The position numbers and the translations under genes were made by a program. From Coprinus comatus (taxonomy: Eukaryota > Basidiomycota > Agaricomycetes > Agaricales > Agaricaceae), in the NCBI GenBank assembly GCA_034638255.1, contig JAWPGT010000035.1, forward strand, positions 124,001 through 188,000: a stretch of 64,000 nucleotides of DNA. Reading direction: 5' to 3'. Positions 54,301 through 64,000 of the stretch are shown piece after piece. Each line of letters starts with the position of its first letter. The first letter of the stretch is position 1. The notes beneath the pieces were generated by a model. That model was not told the origin of the DNA, ran no database searches, and was given only the letters and a program-made list of their open reading frames with translations.

Positions 54301-56070
54301 TTCCCTGATGGCACAGAACGTAAAAAGCGGGTGCTTGAAGATTTACCCATTGCCCCTCCACTTGAACCACGGAAACCGACCCCCGCGGAATTAGCGTTGC
54401 AGGTCCAGAATGATATTGCGACTGTTGCCAGGCTGAAAGTTATTTTGGGCGGTATATTAACGGAGTTAAAGCGCAAATTTAAACGGTTTACGAAACGTGC
54501 ATCTGTAAGTCAAAATCTAAAATCACTCGTTATATTCATTACTGATCTAATCAATAGGAGGAGTATAATTACGACTTTTCGGAACCTCAAGTACCACCAT
54601 CAATACCACAGATTACTGTTGAAGAGGTGACAACATCGACGACGACAGTAGCAGTGACGCCTACACTGACAAATAACGAGAATGAACCGCATGTTAATGG
54701 CGTGCTTGAGACTGTTGACTATGGAAACCAGGAACAGGCTATGATCGATGGTCACAGCATAGTGGCACCTGAACCTGAACAGCCTGCACCTATTGAACCA
54801 CGTCTACATGATATTGATCTCGAGAAGATGAGTGTGGATCTGTATAGGGACCGTTACCTCACGCCACAAGACTTCCTTGCCGATATTGAGAAGATCGTTT
54901 TCAATACTCAAGTTCGTGCGAATGAGGACTCGGAGCGAATGTTCAGAGCTCAGGCTATGCTTAGCGCTGCGCAGGTTAGCATTTATAGTTTTGATGCTAA
55001 TTTTGTCATGGAATGCGAAAGGATGGCTGTGAGAGAACGTTTCAGACGAGATGAACATAGAAAGGAGAAGGAGAAGGAAAGAAAGGAGGAGAAGGAAAAG
55101 GAGGAGGCTGCGTTGGCTACGCGCAGGAGTACACGGAGTAATGGACATCTCGAGATTTCAATTACGGACCCGGTCAAGCTTGAGCGCCGGTTAAAACGCC
55201 AACGAGGCGAAAGTGCTGGAAGTTCGAACAGTGAAGAGGATCATGGTGATAATCAGGAACGTGATTCAAAAAGGTCAAGAATGTCTACAGAAGATGAGGT
55301 TGTAGGACGTCAACCTGTTATTGATCTGACTTCGCAACGTACACCTGCACATCAGCGAACTGTGCATTTTGCTGCTCATCCCAATGTTGACCCTATGCAG
55401 CCTTTGCAACCCCCTGTGGATCAACAAGTGGCTGAAACAACAACTCCAAGCAGAAATAGCATGGTGGTTGATAGCCCTCGTCCTCGTGGTTTCGACCCTT
55501 CTCTACTCAATCCTTTACCGCCCACTGAAGATGTTTTTTCGCGTACTAGAACTGCAAGTCCTGCTGATACATCCCGTCGTAGTAACTCTGTTGTTCCTCC
55601 AACCCTAAATCATCTGCTGCATCCTACTCCTTCCGAATTCATTCCATCGAACACGGAGAATCCATTCTATGTTCCTTCATCAAACAATCCCAGCGATCCT
55701 CGGCCGATCTCACCTCAGCCTCCGCATACACCTTCAGGTCAAATAAAAACGCCTGAACCACATGTACAACTATCACCTATTTCTGTTCCTATGAATATTG
55801 TTGTTGAAGAACGTACACCATCACCACCCGTTACCAGACTTCCATGTTGATGAAAGTTTACTTGGACAGTTAAGAACACAGTTAAAGGAACATACTGCGG
55901 AACTTACGATCGAACAATTGGAAGAATTGCGTGCAACTTGTCTTGGGAGTGTTTGGAGATATAGAAAGGAATGGGATAGAGATGGACTTGTGAGAGAGTT
56001 GTGTGGGTTTGTTAAGGAGTTTGTGGAGGATGTTGGAGATTCTGGGTGGAATTCGTCGGATGATATATGA
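51312..56070 (+). CDS. YTA7: Yta7/ATAD2-type AAA ATPase with bromodomain
   Basis: About 1,420 aa in roughly ten exons. A long acidic, basic-patched N-terminus (residues 1-340) precedes AAA1: DEVGGLDE, Walker A GPPGTGKT (about 399), Walker [10 protein letters not shown] (about 458), [20 protein letters not shown] (sensor 1 and Arg fingers). AAA2 is degenerate: GPVGMGQSY has Gln for the Walker A Lys, and no acidic Walker B is seen. A divergent bromodomain follows ([20 protein letters not shown]). The family (Yta7, S. pombe Abo1, ATAD2) forms hexamers that handle histone H3-H4. Near 55835 the frame ends in TGA; the conserved C-terminus ([12 protein letters not shown] to 56070) continues in another frame. 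A poor-donor intron from about 55738 to 55841 would fix this, otherwise an indel. Confidence 0.88.
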
Positions 56071-56987
56071 GATGAGACCTATGATTTAACTTGGGTGTCT
56101 GCTCAAGCTTTTCTTTTCTTTTCTTTTGATGTCTTTCGCTTTTCGATAGTTTTTTTTTCAATTTTTAAATATATATTGTACCTTATGATTCTCTGTTGTT
56201 GTTATTTGTACATAGTTTCTACTTCTCTTTTATATATGTTACTCTTATTATGAACGGCAAATCGGGTAGAATGGAAAGAACCTCGCTGGAAATAAGATAT
56301 GTAATGTGATGATGGATGCTGTATCCACTAACTGGACTTGCACACACACTGATTAAGCAGCTCTCACCTGTTAGAAAATGCCGTTCATGGCGGATTCATC
56401 AACACTTCAATCACAGACGCCCAAGCTGGGATTGACCGGAAGATACTGTAATCGATTAACCATTAGAGCTTGTGTCTGTGACAGTTCTGCTTTTTCTGGG
56501 TGAGTTTGACATGATGAAAACCTTAGATGACATGGATAAACTCGATCTCTAATTATCGGACGAATGATAAGACGAATATTTTAAACCAACGGGCTTCAAA
56601 CTTGCAAAGCAACGCTACGTAGCACATCATGGCTTAAGTTCAAGTTCAACAAGCGCGGGTCCAAATTTACACTTCTACCTTCAGGTAAACTCATGTTCTT
56701 ACTTCATAACACATGGTTGAACGCCGAAACAACTTATAGGCGGCAATTACCACCAACTTTTTCATTGTTCTCTGAGACTGCGATCTCTCTTAGGCGCTTT
56801 TTGACTTGTTGGACGCTCGAAGTGTTCAGAGAACGTAAATTTGGAAGATACACGCGTATTCCTCATGCAACCGTTGTGGGGGTCCTAGGAAACCATATAT
56901 GTTGAGTTACAAGACATCGATTCGTTAGTACTCCCTATTCCTCATCCTACTACTACTGGCTGACATGGTTGAAAACAAACAACCACT
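56071..56987. other. Intergenic, no gene supported
   Basis: About 900 bp with T-rich tracts just after YTA7. The ORF at 56693-56905 has no recognised motif. Confidence 0.5.
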
Positions 56988-59827
56988 ATGTCCTCTTCTA
57001 ATCCGCAAAATTATCGCTCGATCTCTCATCATCGCATCATCACGTCCTTTGTTACGACGGCATTTTACATTTTATTTGATGGACTTGTGACCACTCAATT
57101 GCGTGTCATAGGTAATGGTTGGAGAGTCTGGTGCTCTTTCGCTTTGTTCTGTTTTATTTTCTTGCATCATACAATCAGGTATTTTGTTAACAATAAGTCT
57201 ATCATTTCAATTCTCGATTACTAAAACAAAAGGCAGTGCTAAGAGCAGGAGAGGTTGGCTTACGATTTTCGAACTTGTCGTTTTATGTCTGGAAATATCT
57301 GGTAAAGTGGTAAACAACTTTCATTGATTCTTTACTACACCTTAACGAAATATCTATCAACAGCTTGGGCTACATTGAAATTATACAGGGTTCAAGTCAA
57401 TCGGTTCTCAGACAGAGGATCCATTCTCTTCGTCGTCTCTGGATATGTTCTGATAGTATGCCTGGGGTTTTCTCTCCTGATCCTCATGCAAGAAATTGTA
57501 CGAGCAAAGGGTAAAAACCTGTTTCAACGGTTCAATATCGTGAGAGATTATCGCGAATATAAATCTCACATATTGTCCTGTGTATATCCCAAATTCCTAC
57601 TTGGAGAAACTGTATGGCAAAAGCGTTATAGGTATTATTATTTCATGTTGTTTAAAAGTAGGGCTGCCGCCCGTACCGTATACGGTTACGGCCGTATAAT
57701 TTACGGTCATAATACGGCCTTTCCCGTACCGTAGCCGTACCGTATAATAAATATTTCAAGGTCGTTACGGTACGGTAAAGGACATCTTACGGTACGTACC
57801 GTACTTTTACGGTATACGGGTAAGTTTATCACCATCATTATTTCGACAAGGTCATTGAGCTGGTGTTGGCTTGGTTCTAACCCGGCGTTAACTTATTAAA
57901 CATTCAAGACTCAATATATAGAGTTATAAACATAGAAATTGGATAAAAATACAAGTGTTGTTCTTGTAATTTTTGTAAAAATACTCTAGAAATAGTGGAT
58001 GACTGTGCCATTGCGAGAGAATTTATGTTACTGATTGAGGAGAGACTGAGTGTTATGAATCGATGACGTTTCGACGTACCATGTAATGCTATCACATGAT
58101 GTCATGACCGACTACCGTCCATACGGCCGTCGACGGGCAAAAAATACGGTACAGTACGGTACACTCCGTACCGTCAACCGTACCGTATTGAGGCTACTTG
58201 ATCGCTCTTACGGTACGGTACCGTATACCGTATACGGGTGGCCCGTAAACCGTATTATACGGTTACGGGCGGCAGCCCTATTTAAAAGTTGGGGTGAAGC
58301 TGATTGAAGCTACTTTTATAGCACTGACCTCCAAGCATTGACGCGGATTAGAGGACTAATTGCTGTATTATGCTTAGGTGTAATGACCTACTTTGCGTAT
58401 GACACTATGATCTTCGATCCGATTCGAGAGACGGGGTTCGAACCCATCAGGGACTCTCGGGCTAGTTATTTGCTATTGGACTTCGACCTACAATATCCAG
58501 TTTGGAATGTCTTGTTGGTGTGTTTAAATTATGAATATGTTTACTTATCGGGTCACCAAGTTGTTTTCTATAGACAATGGATGTGCGAAACCCTGTGACG
58601 CAGGATCACGAACGATTCAAGTCTGGAATTCGTATTACCCCGTTGTGGGATGGGCCAGGTTTGTTCTCCCACTTCTGCGACGTACATTGTATAATAATAC
58701 TACTTGATTAGGTCCATCATGCCACTACAGCGAAGAGTTGTCTGTCTTTGACGGTAAACATCGACGAAAAGACGTACAGGTTTATCCAGATGTCAATACA
58801 TTCACGTTCGTATGTCCGACAAGAATTAAATCTGAAGGAATCTCTGGTGAGTTATGAAAACCACGTCTATTATTTTTCTGCTTATCGATTCTTTATAATA
58901 TATGTAGCGGAAGATGCAATGACTTTGCCGGCATCTGACACTACACCGGATCTTTTGGTTTCTGTGAATTTTACTCAGCTGGGGATCCAGCAATCGTCAC
59001 TTATCGACGCGAGGTACAATATGGTGCAAGTTGTACTTGGTCTCACCAATTCAACGGACAATGTTATCTCCAATACTTTACCTGTTCCGCTGTTACCTGA
59101 TGTTCACCTGGCTGGTACTGTGACCCGGTCGCTTAGAAGACGATTCACACACCCGTCTAGAGCCTCATTTGGTCTTCTTGAAGTGGGTGCTGGTACTACA
59201 GTTGTGAAAGAGCGAGTTATTAATGAACTAATCTATCTCAGAGTTCAACGGCCTACCTTGTGGCGGATATCTCACCAGTTTTTCCCTGATCCATCCTCTT
59301 TAATCCCTCGGGACTCTAATATCGCAACTCTACGAATACTTGGACAAAGCGAAAACTCCGATTGGGTTATGATTCAAGACTATCGCTCAAAATCAGTCTG
59401 GAGTGGTCTTGCTTCATCTGGTGGTTTTTGGACAGCTTTAAACGGTGTTTTCACAGTCATATTCGGGTCTACTTTGTTTTGTGTATTGTTTGGTACGCCG
59501 CCCTTTCTGAATCCTTACTTCTTAATGTCACGTGAAACATAACCAGTTTCCTAACTGTTTGTTTTCTCAGGACTCAAGCCACTTTCCGTATATGGTTTCA
59601 TTCATTTGGTATTCCAAAGCCAGAAACCTGAGCTGACCAGTTATACGCTCAAGGAAAAAGGGAGAGTAGAGAATCTTGTAGCACTTATGCAACATCATCT
59701 GTTGGACATTGAGCCAGACGATTGTGTGGGCACGTGTTCTCGGGTTAAAGACACGACCCACGACCTGCCTGAGTATCATCGCATAAAGGAGAGTTCCGAA
59801 CCTTCTGACTCTGAAAAACACTGTTGA
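56988..59827 (+). CDS. Multi-pass membrane protein, transposon in intron 3
   Basis: Eight exons in phase: 56988-57111, 57179-57301, 57364-57631, 58322-58517, 58574-58658, 58712-58846, 58908-59492, 59571-59827, giving 590 aa. Hydrophobic segments include FVTTAFYILFDGLV, GILLTISLSFQF, GYVLIVCLGFSLLILM, GLIAVLCLGVMTYFAY and, near the C-terminus, ALNGVFTVIFGSTLFCVLFG. The C-terminal core (ATLRILGQSENSDWVMIQDY, then SVWSGLASSGGFWTALNGVF) is a motif I know from many agaricomycete membrane proteins of unknown function. Intron 3 would be 60 nt but holds a 622 bp element plus an 8 bp target duplication. Coding sequence is intact around it, so the gene may still work if the 690 nt intron is spliced. 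Confidence 0.82.
57632..58321 (+). other. Intron 3 of the membrane-protein gene, enlarged
   Basis: Donor GTATTA at 57632 and acceptor TTTTATAG ending at 58321; flanking codons join RY to STDLQ in phase. Subtracting the element (622 bp) and one target duplicate (8 bp) leaves 60 nt, the usual size for introns in this window. Confidence 0.8.
57659..58280. mobile_element. Non-autonomous hAT-like element (MITE), 622 bp
   Basis: Ends are 17-bp perfect inverted repeats: TAGGGCTGCCGCCCGTA on the left and its reverse complement on the right. An 8-bp target duplication TTTAAAAG sits at 57651-57658 and 58281-58288. TAGGG termini with 8-bp duplications are hallmarks of the hAT superfamily. Both subterminal 160 bp zones are packed with TACGG/CCGTA (about 17 on the left, 15 on the right), like the ACGG-core motifs bound by hAT transposases such as Ac. 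The middle (about 57820-58100) has no meaningful ORF and no transposase, so it needs a transposase from elsewhere. Confidence 0.88.
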
Positions 59828-61140
59828 CGGATTTTAAAGTCAAGGGGGGATAGATGGCATAGTAGTATCTCAGGTGACTTGTATGCTGGCGTTTGAATCA
59901 ACAAATACACATGATTACTAGTGTACACTGGAACTTCGGACAATATATCGTATTGCGAACACTCATTATGTACATATATGCTGAATAAAGCTGCTGGGCC
60001 AGCAAGTACCTTCCGAATTTATACTCTTGGGCAACGAGTTTGTGACAAACCGAGATATTGAGATCGCTTCATTTTATAGTTGTTATTTTGATCATTAGAA
60101 TCAGTAGGAGTATCGCATATACCAACTTCAGTATTTCGGGTGCAAGTGAATCTCAGGTGGTGGATGGTGGAAGTGACGATTTAAGAAAAATCCTACGCTG
60201 TGTTACCTTTATTTCTTAAAGACATTTAATCGATTATAGTTGTCTCATCTCAAAATTATTTCAAGCAGTCGAGACGACAGATATGCGTCGGTCCTTTCCT
60301 CAAGGTCCCATCCCCAGTCCTCACTCCTGCCAGTGCCGGCGGGGTTTGAAAATTTGAACAACATGTCGGACACCTGCCGCGTAAATCTGCTGGATGAGGT
60401 TTTCCGCTTGACATGGGTTCCTCGCACTCTTCGTACGTTCTCTGTCGTGATATTAAATTTAAAGCTTGACCCGGGATTGATTAGCATCATGTGGCCCGAT
60501 ATATCCTCTGGAACAGTGTGATGTTACCTTTCTGAGTAACTGACTCCTGAGGCTGAATATACTACACGTTGCACTTGATCGTCATTAAACTAGCACTCCT
60601 AGATATGCTCATTGGTACCTACCATCTGGTATGATAGCTGTCAGAGAGAAGCTATTTCATGGCGAACTAGTCTTCAATGGAACAAATGTTTGTATACAAC
60701 AGTGGGTTTGTATTTTCAATTGCTCACCTTTGTCATATTCGCTGGAAACCACTCCGAAGACACTCAATTTGTGGCAGAGGTAGACACATCTGTCCGTCTG
60801 AGGCATCATTGTGTTTTTCGATATCAAAGGAGATTGATCTGACCTACCTTACCCTAACCCAAGGCCGGGTAATTAATGAGGTTACAGCTCTCAGAGTAGT
60901 TGCACAAAAAAACTTATGTGCATTTATTGAAGTAGAACTATCCACCGCACCACGGGTTCGATCAAGAACAGAATTTACTTCTTTTCTTCATACGTGAGAC
61001 ACGGTCACAAGGAACTGACAATTCAGATGCACTGAGTCGGAGGTCCGCCCCAGCCACCCACACGTCAGCCAAATTCGGACGATGTTTGGTCTGATCTGAA
61101 AGACTTACTATATTTTATTTTCCTGATGAATCTAGTGACA
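59828..61140. other. Intergenic, no gene supported
   Basis: About 1.3 kb. ORFs at 60240-60521, 60612-60842 and 60677-60997 show no domain. It may include eroded 5' parts of the F-box relic that follows, but no F-box motif is readable. Confidence 0.45.
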
Positions 61141-61144
61141 ACAG

Positions 61145-61570
61145 AACACATACACTTGAAGAGATTCTCCTTCCCAAAGTGAAGAGTATTGTATTCTGCT
61201 CACTGGTTGCAAAACATATCCAACATACTGTTTTCTCTTGTCATTCTTCAGCAAACTGCCAAAATCATTCCAATCTTTGACTTATGATTTTCATGATATA
61301 TATATATCAGGCGATCATGCGACTCGTTTCTCATATTTCCAAACCCTATTGGAATGTTGTACAATATTTCCGGAAACCGTCACACACCTTCGCTTCGAGA
61401 ATACCTGCCTTGGTTCTCTTAATGACCTCCTTGATAAACTCCTGAATCCTGATAAACAACATCTTACACATATCCCATGGAGCGGATATTAATTTGTTAT
61501 CCTGGGTTTACAAGCAAATTGCAGAAATGCGATTGGATGGATTTGTTGTTTATTTTATTAGTACTTGAGG
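61145..61570 (+). pseudogene. F-box family relic, C-terminal part only
   Basis: Plus-strand translation gives LEEILLPKVKSIVFCSLVAK (61155 on), a frameshift, then SFFSKLPKSFQSLTYDFHDI and ETVTHLRFENTCLGSLNDLL, a gap, then WVYKQIAEMRLDGFVVYFIS and a stop at about 61568. The order matches residues near the end of the genes at 44528 and 42671. The F-box, the RLLNPP region and the segment around HGYGAD are missing, and the frame is broken at least twice. It is the only family member here on the plus strand. Confidence 0.8.
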
Positions 61571-61574
61571 TTTG

Positions 61575-61800
61575 AATGGCATGGTTGGAGAATGCGCATA
61601 TAATTTTAGAGCATCCTCTGATTTCTCCAAGGAAGCTGTGGACTCTCTCTATGAGGTTCGCTGTTGGGAGTTATCGAGCAAGGGTGGTGTAACCTTGTAT
61701 CCAGAGAAGTACACTGTACAAATGAGCCTGCCGCATAGCGTCCAGCCTGGTCCGATTATTTTTGGCAGATTATTTTACGAAAGTTGGTGTATAGGTTCCA
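61575..61800 (+). repeat. Repeated broken gene fragment, copy B
   Basis: Starts right after the F-box relic, same orientation. It shares with copies A and C the blocks GTGGACT, TTATCGAG/TATAGAAG, GAAGTAC, GTCCAGCCTGGTC and GATTATTTTACGAAA in order, with more substitutions. No intact frame. Confidence 0.5.
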
Positions 61801-61997
61801 TGTATTATATATATGTTTGTTTACCAAGCTTTATTACGATAGAGTAGTGTTTTTGTAGATTTCTGTTCCGTTCGTGTTCCGTCTCCAAATGTCACCAGAA
61901 TGTCACCCTTCAACGCGTTAAGTCACGTGCATTTCAGGACGACCAAGTAGGAGCGAGTTAATCTCAACCCAGGCTCAACTTTGAATAATTCTCTGAA

Positions 61998-63171
61998 ATG
62001 AGTGGTCCTTCATCCGACATTGACGCTCTTTGCAAGATCTTGGCGCGTAGCAAACATCTTGGCTTTTCAACAGGCGCTGGTCTTAGTGCAGCTTCTGGTA
62101 TTACCACTTATCGTGGTACTGATGGGCAATGGAACAAAACGGTTTAAAGGCATTCATCACCCTGTCTCCCACCCGAAACTCACAGAATTTCAGAACCCTA
62201 TGGAGGTTGCCTCAATTGAAGCTTTCAAAGATAATCCAGGACGAGTATGGGCCTACTATTTTCACCCGAGACGTGAGCAGTGAGTAATGTTAGTCCATTG
62301 CAACGCGTTCATTACACTCGAGAATCATTTTTTCATATAGGTGTTTGAAAGCCCAACCCAACGCGGCACATTGCACTCTTGCCTCTCTTTCATTACCAAC
62401 TATTCGTTCTCATTTACTTCCCAATCAACAAGACAAACCTCCACTATACATTACGCAAAATTTCGATGGTTTATGTAGACGTGCGCTTGAGACTACATTA
62501 GCAGAAGCGGAGGATCCCCTGGATAAACTTGATAAGATGATCAGAAAAATGTACATGCTCGACTATAGAGATCACGGGTCCTGCTACAGATTCATGTGCA
62601 CACAATGCAAAGCAGTTAAAACTATAGCCGATATATCACTAGCCCCTATCTTCAACGATCAAGAAATAGTTGAAAAGGCTCAAGAAGGTGAAGTTATTAT
62701 ACCTGTTGAACAACTACCGAGATGTGGTGGACCTGAATGGTCGGGATCAAACAGGTATTATTAATGTCTTTTTTTTCTATTCGTTGGTGTTGGATATTGA
62801 TTAAAGATACGAGATATGGTCGATGTGGTGGACTCCTACGTCCTGCTATCACTTGGTTTGGTGAAATTCCAGAAGGACAGGGTGAGGTTATTCGTAATCT
62901 GACTAAAGTTGATGTTTTGCTTGTCGTTGGAACGACGTCTTTGGTAATGTCTCCTACCCATATTTTCGTTGTGTACATCGTCAGCCTTATCTATCTTTCT
63001 CTCTCTCTCACTTTCCAGGTTTTCCCAGCGGCATCATACGCAGCTACTGTCAAGAAGAACGGTGGCACTGTGGCTGTATTTAATCTTGAGAGACACAAGC
63101 AGATGATAAAGCCGATTTTGTCTTCCAGGGTCCCTGTGAAGAAACAATTCCAAGATTGTTCAATCGTTTGA
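61998..63171 (+). CDS. Sirtuin, class III (SIRT5-like) NAD-dependent deacylase
   Basis: Five exons, 61998-62141, 62194-62279, 62341-62754, 62814-62943 and 63019-63171, give 308 aa. NAD-binding motifs: STGAGLSAASGI and TYRGTDGQWNK near residues 25-48, then YITQNFDGL. The catalytic His is in YRDHGSC. Zinc ligands are MCTQC plus the Cys in LPRCGG and GRCGGLLRPAITWFGE. The Rossmann end has VLLVVGTTSLVFPAASYA and AVFNLE. The Y-x-x-R pair selective for acidic acyl groups in SIRT5 (TYRG) is only partly comparable, so desuccinylase activity is uncertain. The usual DGLH motif reads DGLC here. No mitochondrial presequence is obvious. A 54-nt first intron removes an in-frame stop. Confidence 0.87.
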
Positions 63172-64000
63172 GAGAGTTGAACTCGGCTCAAATGTAAATG
63201 TAGAGGAAGATCTACTTTTTCAACCGCATATCTTCAACTCATTCATCAAGTACTTTCAAAAACATGTAATCCGGATATAATTTGAAATAATGCATTCGGT
63301 TACCTTGCGAAGATTATATATCTCCATTTCCATCCTAGATTTAAGTTACACCATTTTACTTATAGTAGTATATGCGCTATAGGCCTGTAACTAATAAGCT
63401 TGGCTGTCGTTCTGGCCCTAGTAGGAGAAGTGTGGTACATAGCTTTAAACATACTGAGAGGCTTTCTACTGCACTATATTCTCAGATAAAAAAAAATCAC
63501 TGTCCATTGTTCACATGGTTTATCCATAAATGTGCAAAGTTGTCCAATCATTAAACTCAGTCGACAGATATCCCAAGTTTCATAAAATAATCTGCCGGAA
63601 AATAATCATGGAAAGCTGGACGACACCAGGCCCATTCGTACTTCTCTAAATAGTCCACATATCTTCTATAATTGCCAACAATAAACCTTGCAGAAAAAGT
63701 CCACAACCTGGTTGGGTATATCTTTGATACCTTTTCCAACATGCACTCCTTTGGGCCTTTGGGCGTGTGAGATGTGTCTTGAACACGCTACCAGTCGCAA
63801 CCTCTGCGTCATCTATATTCGTTGCATTCAGTATATCTTCCTTCCTCAATCTCCAACTTTTGTTTGTGCATTTTTGCAGGTTAGTTCAAAGCTTGCTCAC
63901 AAATGTTTTTGTGAAACGACAAATTTTAGGAATCGGTATTATGCGAGGTACATAGTTTGGCGAGTTGTCGTGGTGTCATCTCCTTTGATTTTCAGTGTCT
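63172..64000. other. Right edge, no intact gene
   Basis: After the sirtuin only the repeat copy C is recognised. The last 150 bp have no readable gene. Confidence 0.45.
63557..63790 (-). repeat. Repeated broken gene fragment, copy C
   Basis: Minus-strand copy with an open frame encoding IYPTRLWTFSARFIVGNYRR followed by YVDYLEKYEWAWCRP. It matches copy A at 42012-42206 over about 100 bp with few changes; copy A has one extra T that breaks the frame. Opposite in orientation to the sirtuin, and not next to an F-box gene. Confidence 0.6.

Noticed and set aside
58434..58445. tRNA T-loop-like GGGTTCGAACCC
   Set aside because: It lies inside a coding exon (ETGFEPIRD of the membrane protein). No acceptor stem, D-arm or A box is found at tRNA spacing.
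60240..60997. Plus-strand ORFs before the F-box relic
   Set aside because: No motif. A weak resemblance of GRVINEVTALRV to a part of the membrane protein at 59210 is too short to use.
1..64000. CRISPR arrays, prokaryotic operons or phage genes
   Set aside because: No regularly spaced repeats; abundant spliceosomal introns and fungal protein families show nuclear fungal DNA.

Overview
The window looks like nuclear DNA of a basidiomycete fungus, most likely an agaricomycete. Genes are broken by many 45-130 nt GT-AG introns. Several families are typical of that group: two DUF6533 membrane proteins, F-box proteins with an RLLNPP motif, an HNH_2-type protein, and a multi-pass membrane protein with a characteristic C-terminal core. 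There is no operon structure and no prokaryotic feature. All gene models were spliced by eye, with codon phase checked at every junction listed.

Layout. 1-1.4 kb: a DUF6533 membrane protein running off the left edge. 2.5-18.5 kb: four paralogous SAM-dependent O-methyltransferase (OMT) genes on the + strand. A PPR-type mitochondrial protein gene and a GFA/CENP-V-type zinc protein gene lie between copies 3 and 4. 18.6-22.8 kb: two F-box genes on the - strand. 23.7-25.0 kb: a secreted PL1 pectate lyase. 25.1-26.05 kb: an inverted repeat. 26.2-40.3 kb: an SH3 protein, an HNH protein, the RQC1/TCF25 homologue, a small secreted two-LysM protein, a second DUF6533 protein and a single-pass membrane protein. 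40.6-41.8 kb: methylthioadenosine phosphorylase. 42.0-45.9 kb: F-box gene 3 and a 5'-truncated F-box relative. 46-49 kb: gene-poor DNA with diverged repeats. 49.1-56.1 kb: a hypothetical protein and the Yta7/ATAD2 chromatin ATPase. 57.0-59.8 kb: a membrane protein whose third intron carries a 622 bp hAT-like non-autonomous transposon. 61.1-63.2 kb: an F-box relic and a class III (SIRT5-like) sirtuin.

How the genes relate. Only the OMT genes form an obvious functional group. They are tandem duplicates sharing an unusual gene structure, with conserved 12-nt and 14-nt microexons. No polyketide synthase, terpene synthase or P450 is next to them, so their substrate cannot be read from context. The pectate lyase and LysM protein are secreted products acting on the plant wall or on chitin. 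The other intact genes are housekeeping (PPR, MTAP, RQC1, YTA7, sirtuin).

Two cautions. Three single-base frame breaks fall in or beside purine-rich tracts of otherwise intact genes (SH3 once, RQC1 twice), a fourth near the end of YTA7, and copies 3 and 4 of the OMT differ by one base at the C-terminus; some may be assembly errors. I did not find a convincing undescribed system. The strongest new-looking items are the intron-borne TACGG-rich hAT-like element, the microexon OMT family, and a broken gene fragment repeated near F-box genes.
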